Source: a virus. Taken from it: 49,147 nucleotides of DNA. The stretch lies in IMG/VR virus record IMGVR_UViG_3300021364_000033, positions 1 through 49,147 of that record, one strand, 5' to 3'. Positions 34,494 to 43,617 of this stretch are shown here, in pieces. Positions within the stretch are counted from its first letter, which is position 1; each line of letters begins with the position of its first letter. The position numbers and the translations under genes were made by a program. The notes under the pieces were generated by a model. That model saw only the letters and a program-made list of their open reading frames with translations. It was not told where the DNA came from and searched no databases.

Positions 34494-34924
34494 TCGATCT
34501 TGAATCTATCCAAGAGATGTGGAAGAAGGACTCTCACATCAACATGGATAACTTACATGATGAGTCAATTAAGGTCCCCGCGTTACATGCTAAATATTTC
34601 GAGATTTACAATACTGTAATTCTTCTTAAGAAAAAAGCGGAACAAACCCGCAAGAATGTCAGGCACGAACGTTACGAATACTTCACAGGTAAAGCAGATC
34701 CTGAAGTGTACGTGGAATCACCATTCCCCAAAAAAGTAAGAGACAAAGACACTCTACAAAAATATCTTGACGCAGACGACAAACTATCACAAATAAGTTT
34801 GAAGGTTGAATATTACGATGTCACTTTGAACTATTTGGAAAGCATTCTGAAGGTAATTCAGAACAGAACTTACCAGATAAAGAATGCTATTGACTTCCTA
34901 AAATTCCAGGCAGGATATGGCTAA
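34490..34924 (+). CDS. uvsY: UvsY recombination mediator
   Basis: 144 residues (T4 UvsY: 137). Start DLESIQEMWKKDSHINMDNL, with EYFTGKADPEVY and a C-terminal helix (VTLNYLESILKVIQNRTYQI KNAIDF). UvsY helps UvsX recombinase load on single-stranded DNA coated with gp32. It overlaps both neighbours (gp3-like and uvsW), forming a late-to-recombination transition operon. No UvsX is in this window. Confidence 0.92.
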   Translation: MIDLESIQEMWKKDSHINMDNLHDESIKVPALHAKYFEIYNTVILLKKKAEQTRKNVRHERYEYFTGKADPEVYVESPFPKKVRDKDTLQKYLDADDKLSQISLKVEYYDVTLNYLESILKVIQNRTYQIKNAIDFLKFQAGYG

Positions 34925-36389
34925 TACTCATGATCTCATTATTCAAAAATCAAATGAAGTATTTGTAAAAATTAAGTGTGAACCTCATATTGAGTATGAG
35001 TTAAGAGATCACTTTAAGTTTGAAGTTCCTAATGCTAAGTTTATGCCCCAATATAGGGGTAGGAATTGGAATGGTGAGATTCATTTGTTCGATATGAGAA
35101 CAAAACAATTATATGTTGGGTTATTAGATAAACTTATATCTTTTTGTGAAACTTATAATTATTCTTACAAATTTGAAGATAACAAATTTTATGGTATGCC
35201 ATTTGAGATAAATGATGGCATATCAAAAGAAGGTGTTAAAGATTATATGAATTCAATTACCTCAATTCGTCCCAGAGACTATCAAATTGAGGGAGTATAC
35301 GATGCTCTAAGACATAATAGAAAATTACTGATATCACCGACTGCCTCAGGTAAATCATTGATGATTTATTCAGTAGTTCGGTATTACTCAGATAAAGGGA
35401 AAAAAATTCTCTTAGTTGTTCCAACGACATCTCTAGTAGAACAGATGTATAAGGACTTTGAGGATTATGGTTGGGACGCTCAGGCATATTGTCACAAGAT
35501 TTATTCTGGACGGGAAAAAGTTACGGATGCTCCTGTGACGATTACTACATGGCAGTCAATTTATAAATTAGATCGATCATTCTTTGAAGACTATGAGGTG
35601 GTGATTGGTGATGAGGCGCACCTTTTTAAAAGTAAGTCTTTAATATCTATAATGACAAAGCTTCACCATGCCAAATATAGGTTTGGATTTACAGGAACTT
35701 TGGATGGTACACAGACTCATAAGTGGGTTTTGGAAGGATTGTTTGGACCATCTTATAAAATTATTAGAACTGCAGAATTGATGGCACAAGGTCATCTATC
35801 TAAACTTGATATTACATGCTTGGTATTAAAGCATAATCCTCAAATATTTGCAACCTATGAAGATGAAGTTCAATTTATAATTACTCATGAGAAGAGGAAC
35901 AACTTCATTAAGAATTTAGCACTAGATCTTAAAGGAAACACTTTAATTCTATTCTCAAGAGTAGAAGCTCATGGCAAACCTTTATATGAGATGATTGATG
36001 CTGCAAAAAAAGGAGATAGAAAAGTCTTCTTTGTTCATGGTGGTGTAGATACTGAAGAAAGAGAACTTGTTAGAGAAATCACCGAAAGAGAAGAGAATGC
36101 AATTATTGTTGCTTCATATGGTGTATTTTCTACGGGGATAAATATAAGAAACCTACACAACGTGGTTTTTGCTTCACCCAGTAAATCCAGAATTCGCAAC
36201 TTACAATCTATCGGAAGAGTCTTGAGAAAAGGAAAGAACAAGACCAAAGCAATGTTATATGACATCTCCGATGATTGTACACACAAGTCAAGAAGAAACT
36301 ATACGTTGAATCACCTGATTGAAAGAATCAAAGTTTACAATGAAGAAAAATTTAATTATGACATTATAAACGTCAATTTAAAGGTATAA
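34917..36389 (+). CDS. uvsW: UvsW RNA-DNA/DNA helicase
   Basis: 490 residues (T4: 503). Superfamily 2 helicase that unwinds R-loops and branched DNA, shutting off origin-dependent replication late in infection. After an N-terminal UvsW-specific domain come motif I SPTASGKS near 140, VVPTTSLVEQM (Ia), the DEAH box IGDEAHLF near 232, FGFTGTLDG (III), and the C-terminal motifs YGVFSTGINI and LQSIGRVLRKG (VI). All helicase motifs look intact. Starts inside the last codons of uvsY. Confidence 0.95.
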   Translation: MANTHDLIIQKSNEVFVKIKCEPHIEYELRDHFKFEVPNAKFMPQYRGRNWNGEIHLFDMRTKQLYVGLLDKLISFCETYNYSYKFEDNKFYGMPFEINDGISKEGVKDYMNSITSIRPRDYQIEGVYDALRHNRKLLISPTASGKSLMIYSVVRYYSDKGKKILLVVPTTSLVEQMYKDFEDYGWDAQAYCHKIYSGREKVTDAPVTITTWQSIYKLDRSFFEDYEVVIGDEAHLFKSKSLISIMTKLHHAKYRFGFTGTLDGTQTHKWVLEGLFGPSYKIIRTAELMAQGHLSKLDITCLVLKHNPQIFATYEDEVQFIITHEKRNNFIKNLALDLKGNTLILFSRVEAHGKPLYEMIDAAKKGDRKVFFVHGGVDTEERELVREITEREENAIIVASYGVFSTGINIRNLHNVVFASPSKSRIRNLQSIGRVLRKGKNKTKAMLYDISDDCTHKSRRNYTLNHLIERIKVYNEEKFNYDIINVNLKV

Positions 36390-36392
36390 CAT

Positions 36393-36800
36393 ATGGAAGA
36401 TGATTTTTACGCAACTATCAAATTAAGATCTGGAGAAGAGATATTCTCAAAAGTCTCACCCTGTACAGAAGAAGAAAAAACATTCTTACTTGTCTCAAAT
36501 CCAATTACGTTCTCTGAAGTTAAGACTAAAAGAGGTGTATCTGGTTACAAGATGGAACCTTGGTTAAAAACTTCTCGTGATGACATGTTCATTATAGATA
36601 TGGGTGATGTCATGACCATGAGTGAATCTAAGGACATTGAAATGATCATGATGTACCAATCATGGATTAGAGAGTCTAAAGATTTTACTGATTCTGAGGA
36701 TCCCACTGGATACAGACAAAGAATCGATAGAAAGATGGGTAGGATTGGTAACGTCAATGATACCAAAGAGATCTTAGAAAGATTATTTAAAGAAAGCTAA
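36393..36800 (+). CDS. Conserved small Sm-like protein after uvsW
   Basis: 135 residues starting MEDDFYATIKLRSGEEIFSK. The pattern of an N-terminal strand pair with SGEE, a VSNPITF strand and a later DVMTMSES strand resembles a small Sm/LSM-type beta barrel, then a helical tail (YRQRIDRKMGRIGNVNDTKE). It looks related to the 95-residue protein at 47380. Conserved in cyanophages as far as I recall, without known function. It is 3 nt after uvsW; a 120-bp regulatory gap follows. Confidence 0.55.
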   Translation: MEDDFYATIKLRSGEEIFSKVSPCTEEEKTFLLVSNPITFSEVKTKRGVSGYKMEPWLKTSRDDMFIIDMGDVMTMSESKDIEMIMMYQSWIRESKDFTDSEDPTGYRQRIDRKMGRIGNVNDTKEILERLFKES

Positions 36801-36859
36801 TATTGTTTCTGAACCTCCACAAAGGTTATTGTACACAGATTCAGGGGTCTTGTCAAGCC

Positions 36860-36888
36860 TTGTGTTTATTCGTTCATCTTGATATAAT
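36860..36888 (+). promoter_or_regulatory. Host-type sigma-70 promoter for gene 55
   Basis: TTGTGT (36860-36865), 17-nt spacer, perfect TATAAT (36883-36888), inside the longest gap of the window (36801-36920). Transcription would start near 36895, about 25 nt before the gene 55 ATG. Confidence 0.65.
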
Positions 36889-36920
36889 AATGATATCACT
36901 GTGAACATAGATATACTATT

Positions 36921-37415
36921 ATGGTTATCGGACCCATGACTAAAAGAAAAAGATCAGTACACTATGTTAACAATAAAGAATTTCTTGCAGCATTAATTGC
37001 GTATAGAGAATCGGTACAGTTAGCAGAACAGAGAGGAGATCCAAAACCACAGATTACAAATTATCTGGGAGAATGTTTCTTAAAGATTGCAACACACTTG
37101 TCATTCAAACCAAACTTTGTAAACTATATCTTTAAAGATGATATGATTTCTGATGGCATTGAGAACTGTGTTCAATATATCCATAATTTTGACCCTGAGA
37201 AGTCTCAGAACCCGTTTGCTTATTTTACTCAAATTATTCACTACGCGTTTCTACGTCGTATTCAGAAGGAAAAGAAACAGCTTGAGATTAAAAATAAGAT
37301 CTTGGAGAAGACGGGTTTTGATGAAGTCTTCTACGATGATAACACGATTGACGGGGCAAACTACTCCGACTATAATCAAATAAAGGATAGTATTCATTCC
37401 AAGTCTAGGTATTGA
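36921..37415 (+). CDS. gp55: Late-transcription sigma factor gp55
   Basis: 164 residues (T4: 185). Divergent sigma that directs host RNA polymerase to ATAAATA promoters. The central region (MISDGIENCVQYIHNFDPEK, then PFAYFTQIIHYAFLRRIQKE) corresponds to sigma region 2 that binds the core enzyme and melts DNA. KKQLEIKNKILEK follows. Start: ATG 36921; a second ATG at 36939 (MTKRKRSVHYVNNKEF) is also plausible. It is preceded by a host-type promoter, fitting synthesis before the late promoters are used. The stop overlaps the gp47 ATG. Confidence 0.93.
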   Translation: MVIGPMTKRKRSVHYVNNKEFLAALIAYRESVQLAEQRGDPKPQITNYLGECFLKIATHLSFKPNFVNYIFKDDMISDGIENCVQYIHNFDPEKSQNPFAYFTQIIHYAFLRRIQKEKKQLEIKNKILEKTGFDEVFYDDNTIDGANYSDYNQIKDSIHSKSRY

Positions 37416-38458
37416 TGAAGGTTGCTATTATTACAGATCAGCACTTTGGTGCTCGTAAAAACTCTAAGCAATTTCACGATTACTTCTTGAAGTTTTATAA
37501 TGACGTGTTTTTTCCTACATTAGAGAAGCACAAAATTAAGACTGTGGTTGATATGGGTGATACTTTTGATAGTCGTAAAGGAATTGATTTTGCTGCTCTT
37601 GCTTGGGCAAAAGACAATTACTATGATCGACTTCAAGAGATGGGAGTCACTGTCCATACAATTGTAGGTAATCACACTGCATACTACAAAAATACAAATG
37701 AGTTGAATGCAGTTGATCTCTTGCTTAGAGAATATAAGAATGTCAAAGTATATTCTGAACCAACTGAATCAAAGTTGGGTAAATTAAATGTATTGTTTAT
37801 TCCCTGGATTAATGATGAGAATTTTGAGACTACCCATCAATCTATTAAAAGTAGCAGTAGCAAGTGCGCGATGGGGCACCTTGAGTTACGAGGATTTCCA
37901 GCTTATCGTGGACACACCATGGAGGAAGGTCTTGACGGCAAGTTATTTGCGTCGTTCACCCATGTCTTCAGCGGTCACTACCACACTAGATCAACAGACG
38001 GACGAATATCATACCTAGGTAATCCCTACGAAATTTACTCAAATGATATTGGGGATGAGAGAGGATTTCATATTCTAGATACTACTACAATGGAATTGGA
38101 ATCAATCAATAACCCATATACAATGTATGAAGTAATTGACTATGATGATACCCCACATCAGACCTTTGATACTAGGAAGTATGAGGGTAAAATTGTTAAG
38201 TTAATTGTTCGTAAAAAGAGTGATCCTAAAAAGTATGAGAAGTTTGTTGATAAACTTCTTGGATCAAATATCAATGAGATGAAGATTGTTGAAACCTTTG
38301 TTGATGTTGAGACAAACTTTGAAGACTATGATCCAGAGTCTGAAGATACTATTTCTATTTTAAGTAAATATATTGATGATTCTGATCTATCTCTAAATAA
38401 AGCAGAAGTCAAACATTTGATACATCAGGTTTACAAACAGGCATGTGAATTGATATAA
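37415..38458 (+). CDS. gp47: Recombination nuclease subunit gp47 (Mre11/SbcD-like)
   Basis: 347 residues from ATG 37415 (a TTG three bases earlier is less likely). Metallophosphoesterase motifs are all present: DQHFGARKN near 8, MGDTFDSRKG near 47, VGNHT near 86, and GHLELRG and SGHYHTRS further on. With gp46 it forms the DNA-end processing nuclease that makes 3' tails for UvsX/UvsY recombination-dependent replication and helps degrade host DNA. It is adjacent to a DUF3110-like gene and gp46. Confidence 0.95.
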   Translation: MKVAIITDQHFGARKNSKQFHDYFLKFYNDVFFPTLEKHKIKTVVDMGDTFDSRKGIDFAALAWAKDNYYDRLQEMGVTVHTIVGNHTAYYKNTNELNAVDLLLREYKNVKVYSEPTESKLGKLNVLFIPWINDENFETTHQSIKSSSSKCAMGHLELRGFPAYRGHTMEEGLDGKLFASFTHVFSGHYHTRSTDGRISYLGNPYEIYSNDIGDERGFHILDTTTMELESINNPYTMYEVIDYDDTPHQTFDTRKYEGKIVKLIVRKKSDPKKYEKFVDKLLGSNINEMKIVETFVDVETNFEDYDPESEDTISILSKYIDDSDLSLNKAEVKHLIHQVYKQACELI

Positions 38459-38459
38459 T

Positions 38460-38720
38460 ATGTTTATTCTCACTCTATCTGGAAAAAATAAAGAAGGGGC
38501 ATACTCTGTCACAAATAGCGAAGGAAATCAAATCCTTTATATTTTTGAGCAAGAAGATGATGCTCTTCGTTTTTCCATGATGCTTGAGGATAAGGATTAT
38601 CCAGAATTGGATGTTGTTGAAGTAGATGATGATCTCATGATTCAAACATGTGAGATGCATGAGTATAACTATACCATCATTACTGCCAATGATCTTGTAA
38701 TACCGCCAGATGAAGATTAA
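38460..38720 (+). CDS. DUF3110-like protein
   Basis: 86 residues. The pattern NQILYIFEQEDDALRFSMML then EDKDYPELDVVEVDDD closely follows cyanobacterial DUF3110 proteins (FEDEDDATRFALLLEAQDFP type). Such genes are found in cyanobacteria and between genes 47 and 46 of their phages, so this small protein is one of the best indicators of the host group. Function unknown. It overlaps gp46 by 1 nt. Confidence 0.65.
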   Translation: MFILTLSGKNKEGAYSVTNSEGNQILYIFEQEDDALRFSMMLEDKDYPELDVVEVDDDLMIQTCEMHEYNYTIITANDLVIPPDED

Positions 38721-40432
38721 TGATTTGTTTTGAGAAGATTCGTTACAAGAACTTTCTTAGTACTGGAAATCAATTTACTGAATTAGATTTTACAAAAGCA
38801 TCAACTACTCTTGTTGTTGGCAACAATGGTGCTGGTAAAAGCACAATGCTTGATGCATTGACTTTCTCTCTATTCGGTAAATCATATCGCGGTGTTAATA
38901 AACCTCTCTTGATTAACTCTGTTAACGAGAAGGATTGTCTTGTTGAGATTGAATTTAAAATTGGGAATACTGCTTGGAAGGTTGTGCGTGGCATTAAACC
39001 TACAGTATTCCAAATTTATAAAGATGGGGAACTATTAAACTCTGATGCAGCTTCCAAAGACCAGCAGACCTGGTTGGAGAGAGTAGTTCTAAAGATGAAT
39101 TATAAGTCATTTACTCAGATCGTGATTCTGGGTAGTAGTAACTTCATTCCCTTTATGCAACTCCCTGCAGCATCTAGGAGAGAAGTTATTGAAGATTTGC
39201 TAGATATTAAGATCTTCTCCTCCATGAATACTGTTGTAAAGGAGAATATTAAATCGATTAAAGATGAGATTCGGACTTTAAATTATAAAACTGACAATCT
39301 TGAAGAGAAAGTCAGAATGCAAAAAGACTTTATTGCAGAAGTTGAGAGACTTGCTACAGAAGATATTGGTGCCAAGAAAAATCAAATCAAAACTCTAACA
39401 GATACTCAAGATAATCTTTTAAAAGACTCTTTGGATGTTGAGAATTCTTTGATTGAAAAGCAAAAAGAACTTGAAAAGTATTCTGGTGCAACTGCTAAGT
39501 TGAGGAAGTTGGGTAATTTGAAGGGCAAGATCTCACAGAAGGTATCTGTCATTACTGAAGAACATAAGTTTTTTAGTGATAATACGGTTTGCCCCACTTG
39601 TACCCAGTCTATTGAAGAGACCTTTAGAATAAATAGAATTAGCGACGCTCAAAATAAAGCAAAAGAGTTGCGTTCTGGTTTTATACAACTAGAAGAGGCA
39701 ATTAAAGAGGAAGAAGATCGAGAGCGTCACTTCTCTACAGTTTCTAAAGAGGTTACTAACCTTACACATGAGATTTCTCAAATCAATACTAAGATCTCTG
39801 GATATCAAAGACAAGTCCGAGATCTTGAACAGGAAATTCAAACTGTTGCCACTAGACTTGCAGAAAGAAATTCTGAACATGAGAAGCTAGAGAGTTTAGA
39901 AGAACAATTTAAGATTGCTTCCGAAGAGGCGGAATCTAAAAAAGATCAACTGACTAACTTTAACTTTGTGTATGATCTTTTAAAAGACGGAGGCGTCAAA
40001 ACACAAATTATTAAAAAGTATCTGCCACTTATTAACAGTCAAGTTAATAAGTATTTGCAGATGATGGAGTTTTTCATTAACTTCTGCCTGGACGAGGAGT
40101 TTAATGAATCAATCCAATCTCCCATCCAAGAGGATTTTTCTTACTCTTCATTCAGTGAAGGTGAGAAGATGCGTATCGATCTTGCTCTCTTGTTTACGTG
40201 GAGAGAGATTGCTAAGATTAAGAACTCCTTAAATTGTAACCTTATTATCTTTGACGAGACTTTTGACTCTTCTCTTGATGGGTTTGGAACCGATGAATTC
40301 ATGAAGATTATTCGGTTTGTTATTAAGGACGCCAATACGTTTGTTATCTCTCATAAAGAGGGAATGCGTGATAAGTTCTTAAACGTGCTAAAATTTGAAA
40401 AGCAAAAGGGATTCAGTAGGTTAGTGGTATGA
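38720..40432 (+). CDS. gp46: Recombination nuclease subunit gp46 (Rad50/SbcC-like)
   Basis: 570 residues (T4: 560). SMC-type ATPase partner of gp47. Walker A GNNGAGKST at 34-42, Q-loop region ILGSSNFIPFMQL, long coiled-coil arms (about 165-420) broken by the zinc hook CPTC (about 291-294), ABC signature FSEGEKMRIDLALLF and Walker B LIIFDETFDSSLDG, with H in FVISHKEGMRDKF. Everything needed for activity is present. The stop overlaps the epimerase start by 4 nt. Confidence 0.95.
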   Translation: MICFEKIRYKNFLSTGNQFTELDFTKASTTLVVGNNGAGKSTMLDALTFSLFGKSYRGVNKPLLINSVNEKDCLVEIEFKIGNTAWKVVRGIKPTVFQIYKDGELLNSDAASKDQQTWLERVVLKMNYKSFTQIVILGSSNFIPFMQLPAASRREVIEDLLDIKIFSSMNTVVKENIKSIKDEIRTLNYKTDNLEEKVRMQKDFIAEVERLATEDIGAKKNQIKTLTDTQDNLLKDSLDVENSLIEKQKELEKYSGATAKLRKLGNLKGKISQKVSVITEEHKFFSDNTVCPTCTQSIEETFRINRISDAQNKAKELRSGFIQLEEAIKEEEDRERHFSTVSKEVTNLTHEISQINTKISGYQRQVRDLEQEIQTVATRLAERNSEHEKLESLEEQFKIASEEAESKKDQLTNFNFVYDLLKDGGVKTQIIKKYLPLINSQVNKYLQMMEFFINFCLDEEFNESIQSPIQEDFSYSSFSEGEKMRIDLALLFTWREIAKIKNSLNCNLIIFDETFDSSLDGFGTDEFMKIIRFVIKDANTFVISHKEGMRDKFLNVLKFEKQKGFSRLVV

Positions 40433-41346
40433 ATTGCTTAGTAACAGGTGGTAGTGGATTCATTGGATCAAATTTGGTAGATGCTCTAGTAGGTGCTGGA
40501 CATACGGTAACAGTAATCGATAATGAGTATTCGGATGCTCATGACCAGTTTTATTACAATGAGAAGGCACATTATGTAAAGCAAGATATTTGTAATTACG
40601 AACTCACTAGAATTTTTTATTGTGGGGTTGATTGGGTCTTTCACCTTGCAGCAGAGGCAAGGATTCAACCAGCAATTAAGAATCCACTTAACGCTGTTAG
40701 AATTAATACTCTTGGTACAGCAACTGTTCTTCAGTGTGCTAGAGAAGCAAATGTTAGTAGGGTGATTTACTCATCTACTTCCTCTGCATATGGATTTAAT
40801 TCTCCACCAAACACTGAGACTCAAGGAGATGACTGTCTGAATCCTTATTCAGTATCTAAGGTTGCTGGTGAGAAGTTGTGTGCGATGTATACCGACTTGT
40901 TTAATCTTAATACGATTATTTTTAGATATTTTAATGTCTATGGTGAGCGTCAACCACTTAAAGGTCAATATGCTCCTGTGATTGGAATTTTCCTTCGTCA
41001 ACTTGCTAATGGTGAAGAGTTGACTGTAGTTGGTGATGGTGAGCAACGTAGAGACTTTACTCATGTCTCTGATGTTGTCCAGGCAAATATTCTTGCCGCA
41101 ACTAAAGATCTACCTGAAGACGCTTTTGGTAAAGTTTATAATGTGGGTAATGGAGAGAACTACTCTGTCAATGAGATTGCAGCGATGATCTCTTCCAGGA
41201 AGAGGTTTATTGATGCTCGTCCAGGAGAAGCAAGAATCACTCTTGCAGACAACTCTAGACTTAAAGAGACCCTTGGTTGGGAACCTACAGTAGACCTTAG
41301 GGAGTGGGTTGCCAAAGCAGTGGACAGTGTAAAAACTGGTTCCTGA
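40429..41346 (+). CDS. NAD-dependent epimerase/dehydratase (GalE-like, extended SDR)
   Basis: 305 residues. TGGSGFIG near 6-13 is the NAD-binding loop, VFHLAAEARI near 70, STSSAYG and the catalytic YSVSK around 142-146, and FNVYGERQ and DFTHVSDVVQAN are typical of nucleotide-sugar epimerases and dehydratases of the UDP-glucose 4-epimerase group. It probably remodels a UDP- or GDP-sugar for LPS, a surface modification or DNA sugars. It is fused into the recombination operon by a 4-nt overlap with gp46. The substrate cannot be read from sequence. It could supply the glycosyltransferase at 28485. Confidence 0.82.
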   Translation: MNCLVTGGSGFIGSNLVDALVGAGHTVTVIDNEYSDAHDQFYYNEKAHYVKQDICNYELTRIFYCGVDWVFHLAAEARIQPAIKNPLNAVRINTLGTATVLQCAREANVSRVIYSSTSSAYGFNSPPNTETQGDDCLNPYSVSKVAGEKLCAMYTDLFNLNTIIFRYFNVYGERQPLKGQYAPVIGIFLRQLANGEELTVVGDGEQRRDFTHVSDVVQANILAATKDLPEDAFGKVYNVGNGENYSVNEIAAMISSRKRFIDARPGEARITLADNSRLKETLGWEPTVDLREWVAKAVDSVKTGS

Positions 41347-41371
41347 CCGTCCATATGGGGATTCTTCTTTG

Positions 41372-41400
41372 TATACTGTGTTCAGTTCAAACGAATCCCG
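41372..41400 (+). promoter_or_regulatory. Promoter/leader shared with cobS, copy 1
   Basis: TATACT (41372-41377), three bases, then TTCAGTTCAAAC (41381-41392), then nAATCC before the ATG at 41401. The same block recurs at 43590-43617. TATACT resembles a -10 element; no good -35 is visible. Confidence 0.55.
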
Positions 41401-43548
41401 ATGACTATCAACCACGAAGTCAAAGGACAACTTGCAAAACTGCTTGCCACTGAAGACCTGGTGGTTGAGCATCGTGCTGTAGATACTGCTCAGTTTAATG
41501 TCCATACCCGAGTGCTGACGCTCCCTCAGTGGAACAAGGCATCTAATAATGTGTATGACCTTCTGGTGGGTCATGAAGTTGGTCACGCCCTATATACACC
41601 AGATGAAGATTGGATTAAGGATCGTAAGATCCCACCACAGATTGTCAATGTTGTCGAAGACGCTCGTATCGAGAAGATGATGAAGCGTCGGTATGCTGGT
41701 CTCTCCAAGACCTTCTACCGAGGATACGAGGAGTTGGCAGCAGAAGACTTCTTTAGTATTGATGATGAAGATGTGTCAACCTTCAATCTTGCAGACAAAA
41801 TCAACCTGTACTGTAAGATTGGTAATTACGTAGACATTCCATTCACTAATGAAGAAGAGTCTCTTCTATCTGCAGTTTGCGATTGTGAGACTTTTGCACA
41901 AGTGCTGGATGTATCAGAAGCAATTTACAACTATTGCAAGGATGAACAGAAATCAGAGTCCCCTGCAGACGTTCAATTACAGCCGAATAATGGTGGGTCT
42001 TCCACCATCCCACAGGGATCAGATAGTCAGGATGGAGAATCAGAATCCTCGTCTAGCGAATCATCCCAAGGAACCAACGATTCTAACGATGATGATATTC
42101 AGGAATCTCCCAAAGATGTAGCAGATCAACCCACTATGGGTGGAGATAGTGGCAGTGACTTCAATGTTGATACGATGAAGTCATTTGAAGATGCTATCAA
42201 GGATCTGACTAGTGAGCAATCTTTTGAGAATCAATATCTTGAGGTTCCTAAGGTCGATCTTGATGCCATTATTATTCCGAACGAGGAAGTCTATCGGGAT
42301 GTTCCTGAACGTTGGAATGATATTGATTCAAAATACTTTTATGAAGTTGATAAGAGATACTCTGAGTTCAAGAAGTCATCTCAAAAAGAAGTCAACTATT
42401 TGGTAAAGGAGTTTGAATGTCGCAAGTCTGCCACCGCATATGCTCGCGCTACCACTGCTCGTACTGGTGTCCTAGACTGCACTAGGCTTCACACCTATAA
42501 GTACAATGAAGATTTGTTCAAGAAGGTCAGTGTTGTTCCTGATGGTAAGAATCATGGATTGATTTTTATTCTTGATTGGTCTGGATCGATGGCAGATGTT
42601 CTTACAGATACTGTCAAACAACTGTTCAACTTGATCTGGTTCTGCAAAAAAGTCAGCATTCCCTTTGAGGTATATGCTTTTACCAGTGACTTCCCAAAGT
42701 ATGGATTTAGTGTTGATGAAGATGGAGAGCGCATCTATAAATGTCCTCCAGATACATATAAGAAGCGGGATGGCGTTTTGCAAGTCTATGAGCAGTTCTC
42801 TCTGATGAACATGTTTTCTAGTAAGACAAAGATCAAAGAACTGGACAATCAGATGAAGACTATCTTCCGCATTGCGGAAGGGTTCAATCGCAATCACTAT
42901 ACTTATTATCCCATTCCTGGCAAACTATCTCTGTCAGGCACTCCTCTGAATGATACTCTTATTGCTTTGCATGAGATTATTCCTCAATTCAAGGAGAAGA
43001 ATAATGTTGAGAAGGTTCAGTGTGTGATTCTTACTGATGGTGAAGCACCTCCTTTGAAGTTCCATAAGACTGTTCAGCGTCACTGGGAGAATGAACCTTA
43101 TCTTGGTATTCGTCAGGTTTGTAACAACAACTGTATTCTTCGTGACCGTAAACTTGGAACTACTTATTCTCTAAATGGTAACTGGTATGAGGTTACCGAT
43201 GTTCTCTTGACTCATCTCAAGGATAAGTTCAAGGATACTAACTTTATTGGTATTCGTGTTCTTGAAGGTCGTGATGCCCATAGTTTCATTGCTCGTTACT
43301 ATGGTCGATGGAATGATGATCATGATCGCATCCATGCCATCTGGAGGAAGGAGCGTGCATTTACGATCACCAACTCTGGATATCATTCCTACTTTGCTAT
43401 GTCTGCAACTTCTTTGGCACAGGACAATACCTTTGATGTCAAAGAGGATGCGACCAAATCCCAGATCAAGAGTGCATTTGTTAAGAGTCTTCGCACCAAG
43501 AAAATGAACAAGCGAGTCTTGAACGAGTTCATCGATCTGGTCGCTTAA
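41401..43548 (+). CDS. VWA-domain protein with zinc-peptidase motif (CobT-like)
   Basis: 715 residues. N-terminal metallopeptidase signature HEVGH at 58-62 with a downstream NVVEDARIE near 83-91 whose Glu could be the third zinc ligand. A long Ser/Asp/Glu-rich linker lies near 185-260, and a C-terminal von Willebrand A domain carries the MIDAS start FILDWSGSM near 389-397. The VEDARIE stretch and VWA order also recall CobT. Paired with the AAA+ protein at 43618, which shares its leader, it forms a CobS/CobT- or MoxR/VWA-like pair. A chaperone-like or peptidase role in remodelling a target protein is more likely than cobalamin synthesis, but unproven. Confidence 0.7.
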   Translation: MTINHEVKGQLAKLLATEDLVVEHRAVDTAQFNVHTRVLTLPQWNKASNNVYDLLVGHEVGHALYTPDEDWIKDRKIPPQIVNVVEDARIEKMMKRRYAGLSKTFYRGYEELAAEDFFSIDDEDVSTFNLADKINLYCKIGNYVDIPFTNEEESLLSAVCDCETFAQVLDVSEAIYNYCKDEQKSESPADVQLQPNNGGSSTIPQGSDSQDGESESSSSESSQGTNDSNDDDIQESPKDVADQPTMGGDSGSDFNVDTMKSFEDAIKDLTSEQSFENQYLEVPKVDLDAIIIPNEEVYRDVPERWNDIDSKYFYEVDKRYSEFKKSSQKEVNYLVKEFECRKSATAYARATTARTGVLDCTRLHTYKYNEDLFKKVSVVPDGKNHGLIFILDWSGSMADVLTDTVKQLFNLIWFCKKVSIPFEVYAFTSDFPKYGFSVDEDGERIYKCPPDTYKKRDGVLQVYEQFSLMNMFSSKTKIKELDNQMKTIFRIAEGFNRNHYTYYPIPGKLSLSGTPLNDTLIALHEIIPQFKEKNNVEKVQCVILTDGEAPPLKFHKTVQRHWENEPYLGIRQVCNNNCILRDRKLGTTYSLNGNWYEVTDVLLTHLKDKFKDTNFIGIRVLEGRDAHSFIARYYGRWNDDHDRIHAIWRKERAFTITNSGYHSYFAMSATSLAQDNTFDVKEDATKSQIKSAFVKSLRTKKMNKRVLNEFIDLVA

Positions 43549-43589
43549 TAAACTGTCCATGGGAGACCTGAGTTTCCCCACCTCTCCAC

Positions 43590-43617
43590 TATACTAACTT
43601 CAGTTCAAACAAATCCA
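43590..43617 (+). promoter_or_regulatory. Promoter/leader shared with the VWA gene, copy 2
   Basis: TATACT (43590-43595), three bases, TTCAGTTCAAAC (43599-43610), then nAATCC and the ATG at 43618. Spacing is identical to copy 1 at 41372. Confidence 0.55.

Noticed and set aside
36812-36827. Short inverted repeat AACCT...AGGTT after the gene at 36393
   Set aside because: Only a 5-bp stem with no T tract; too weak to call a terminator.
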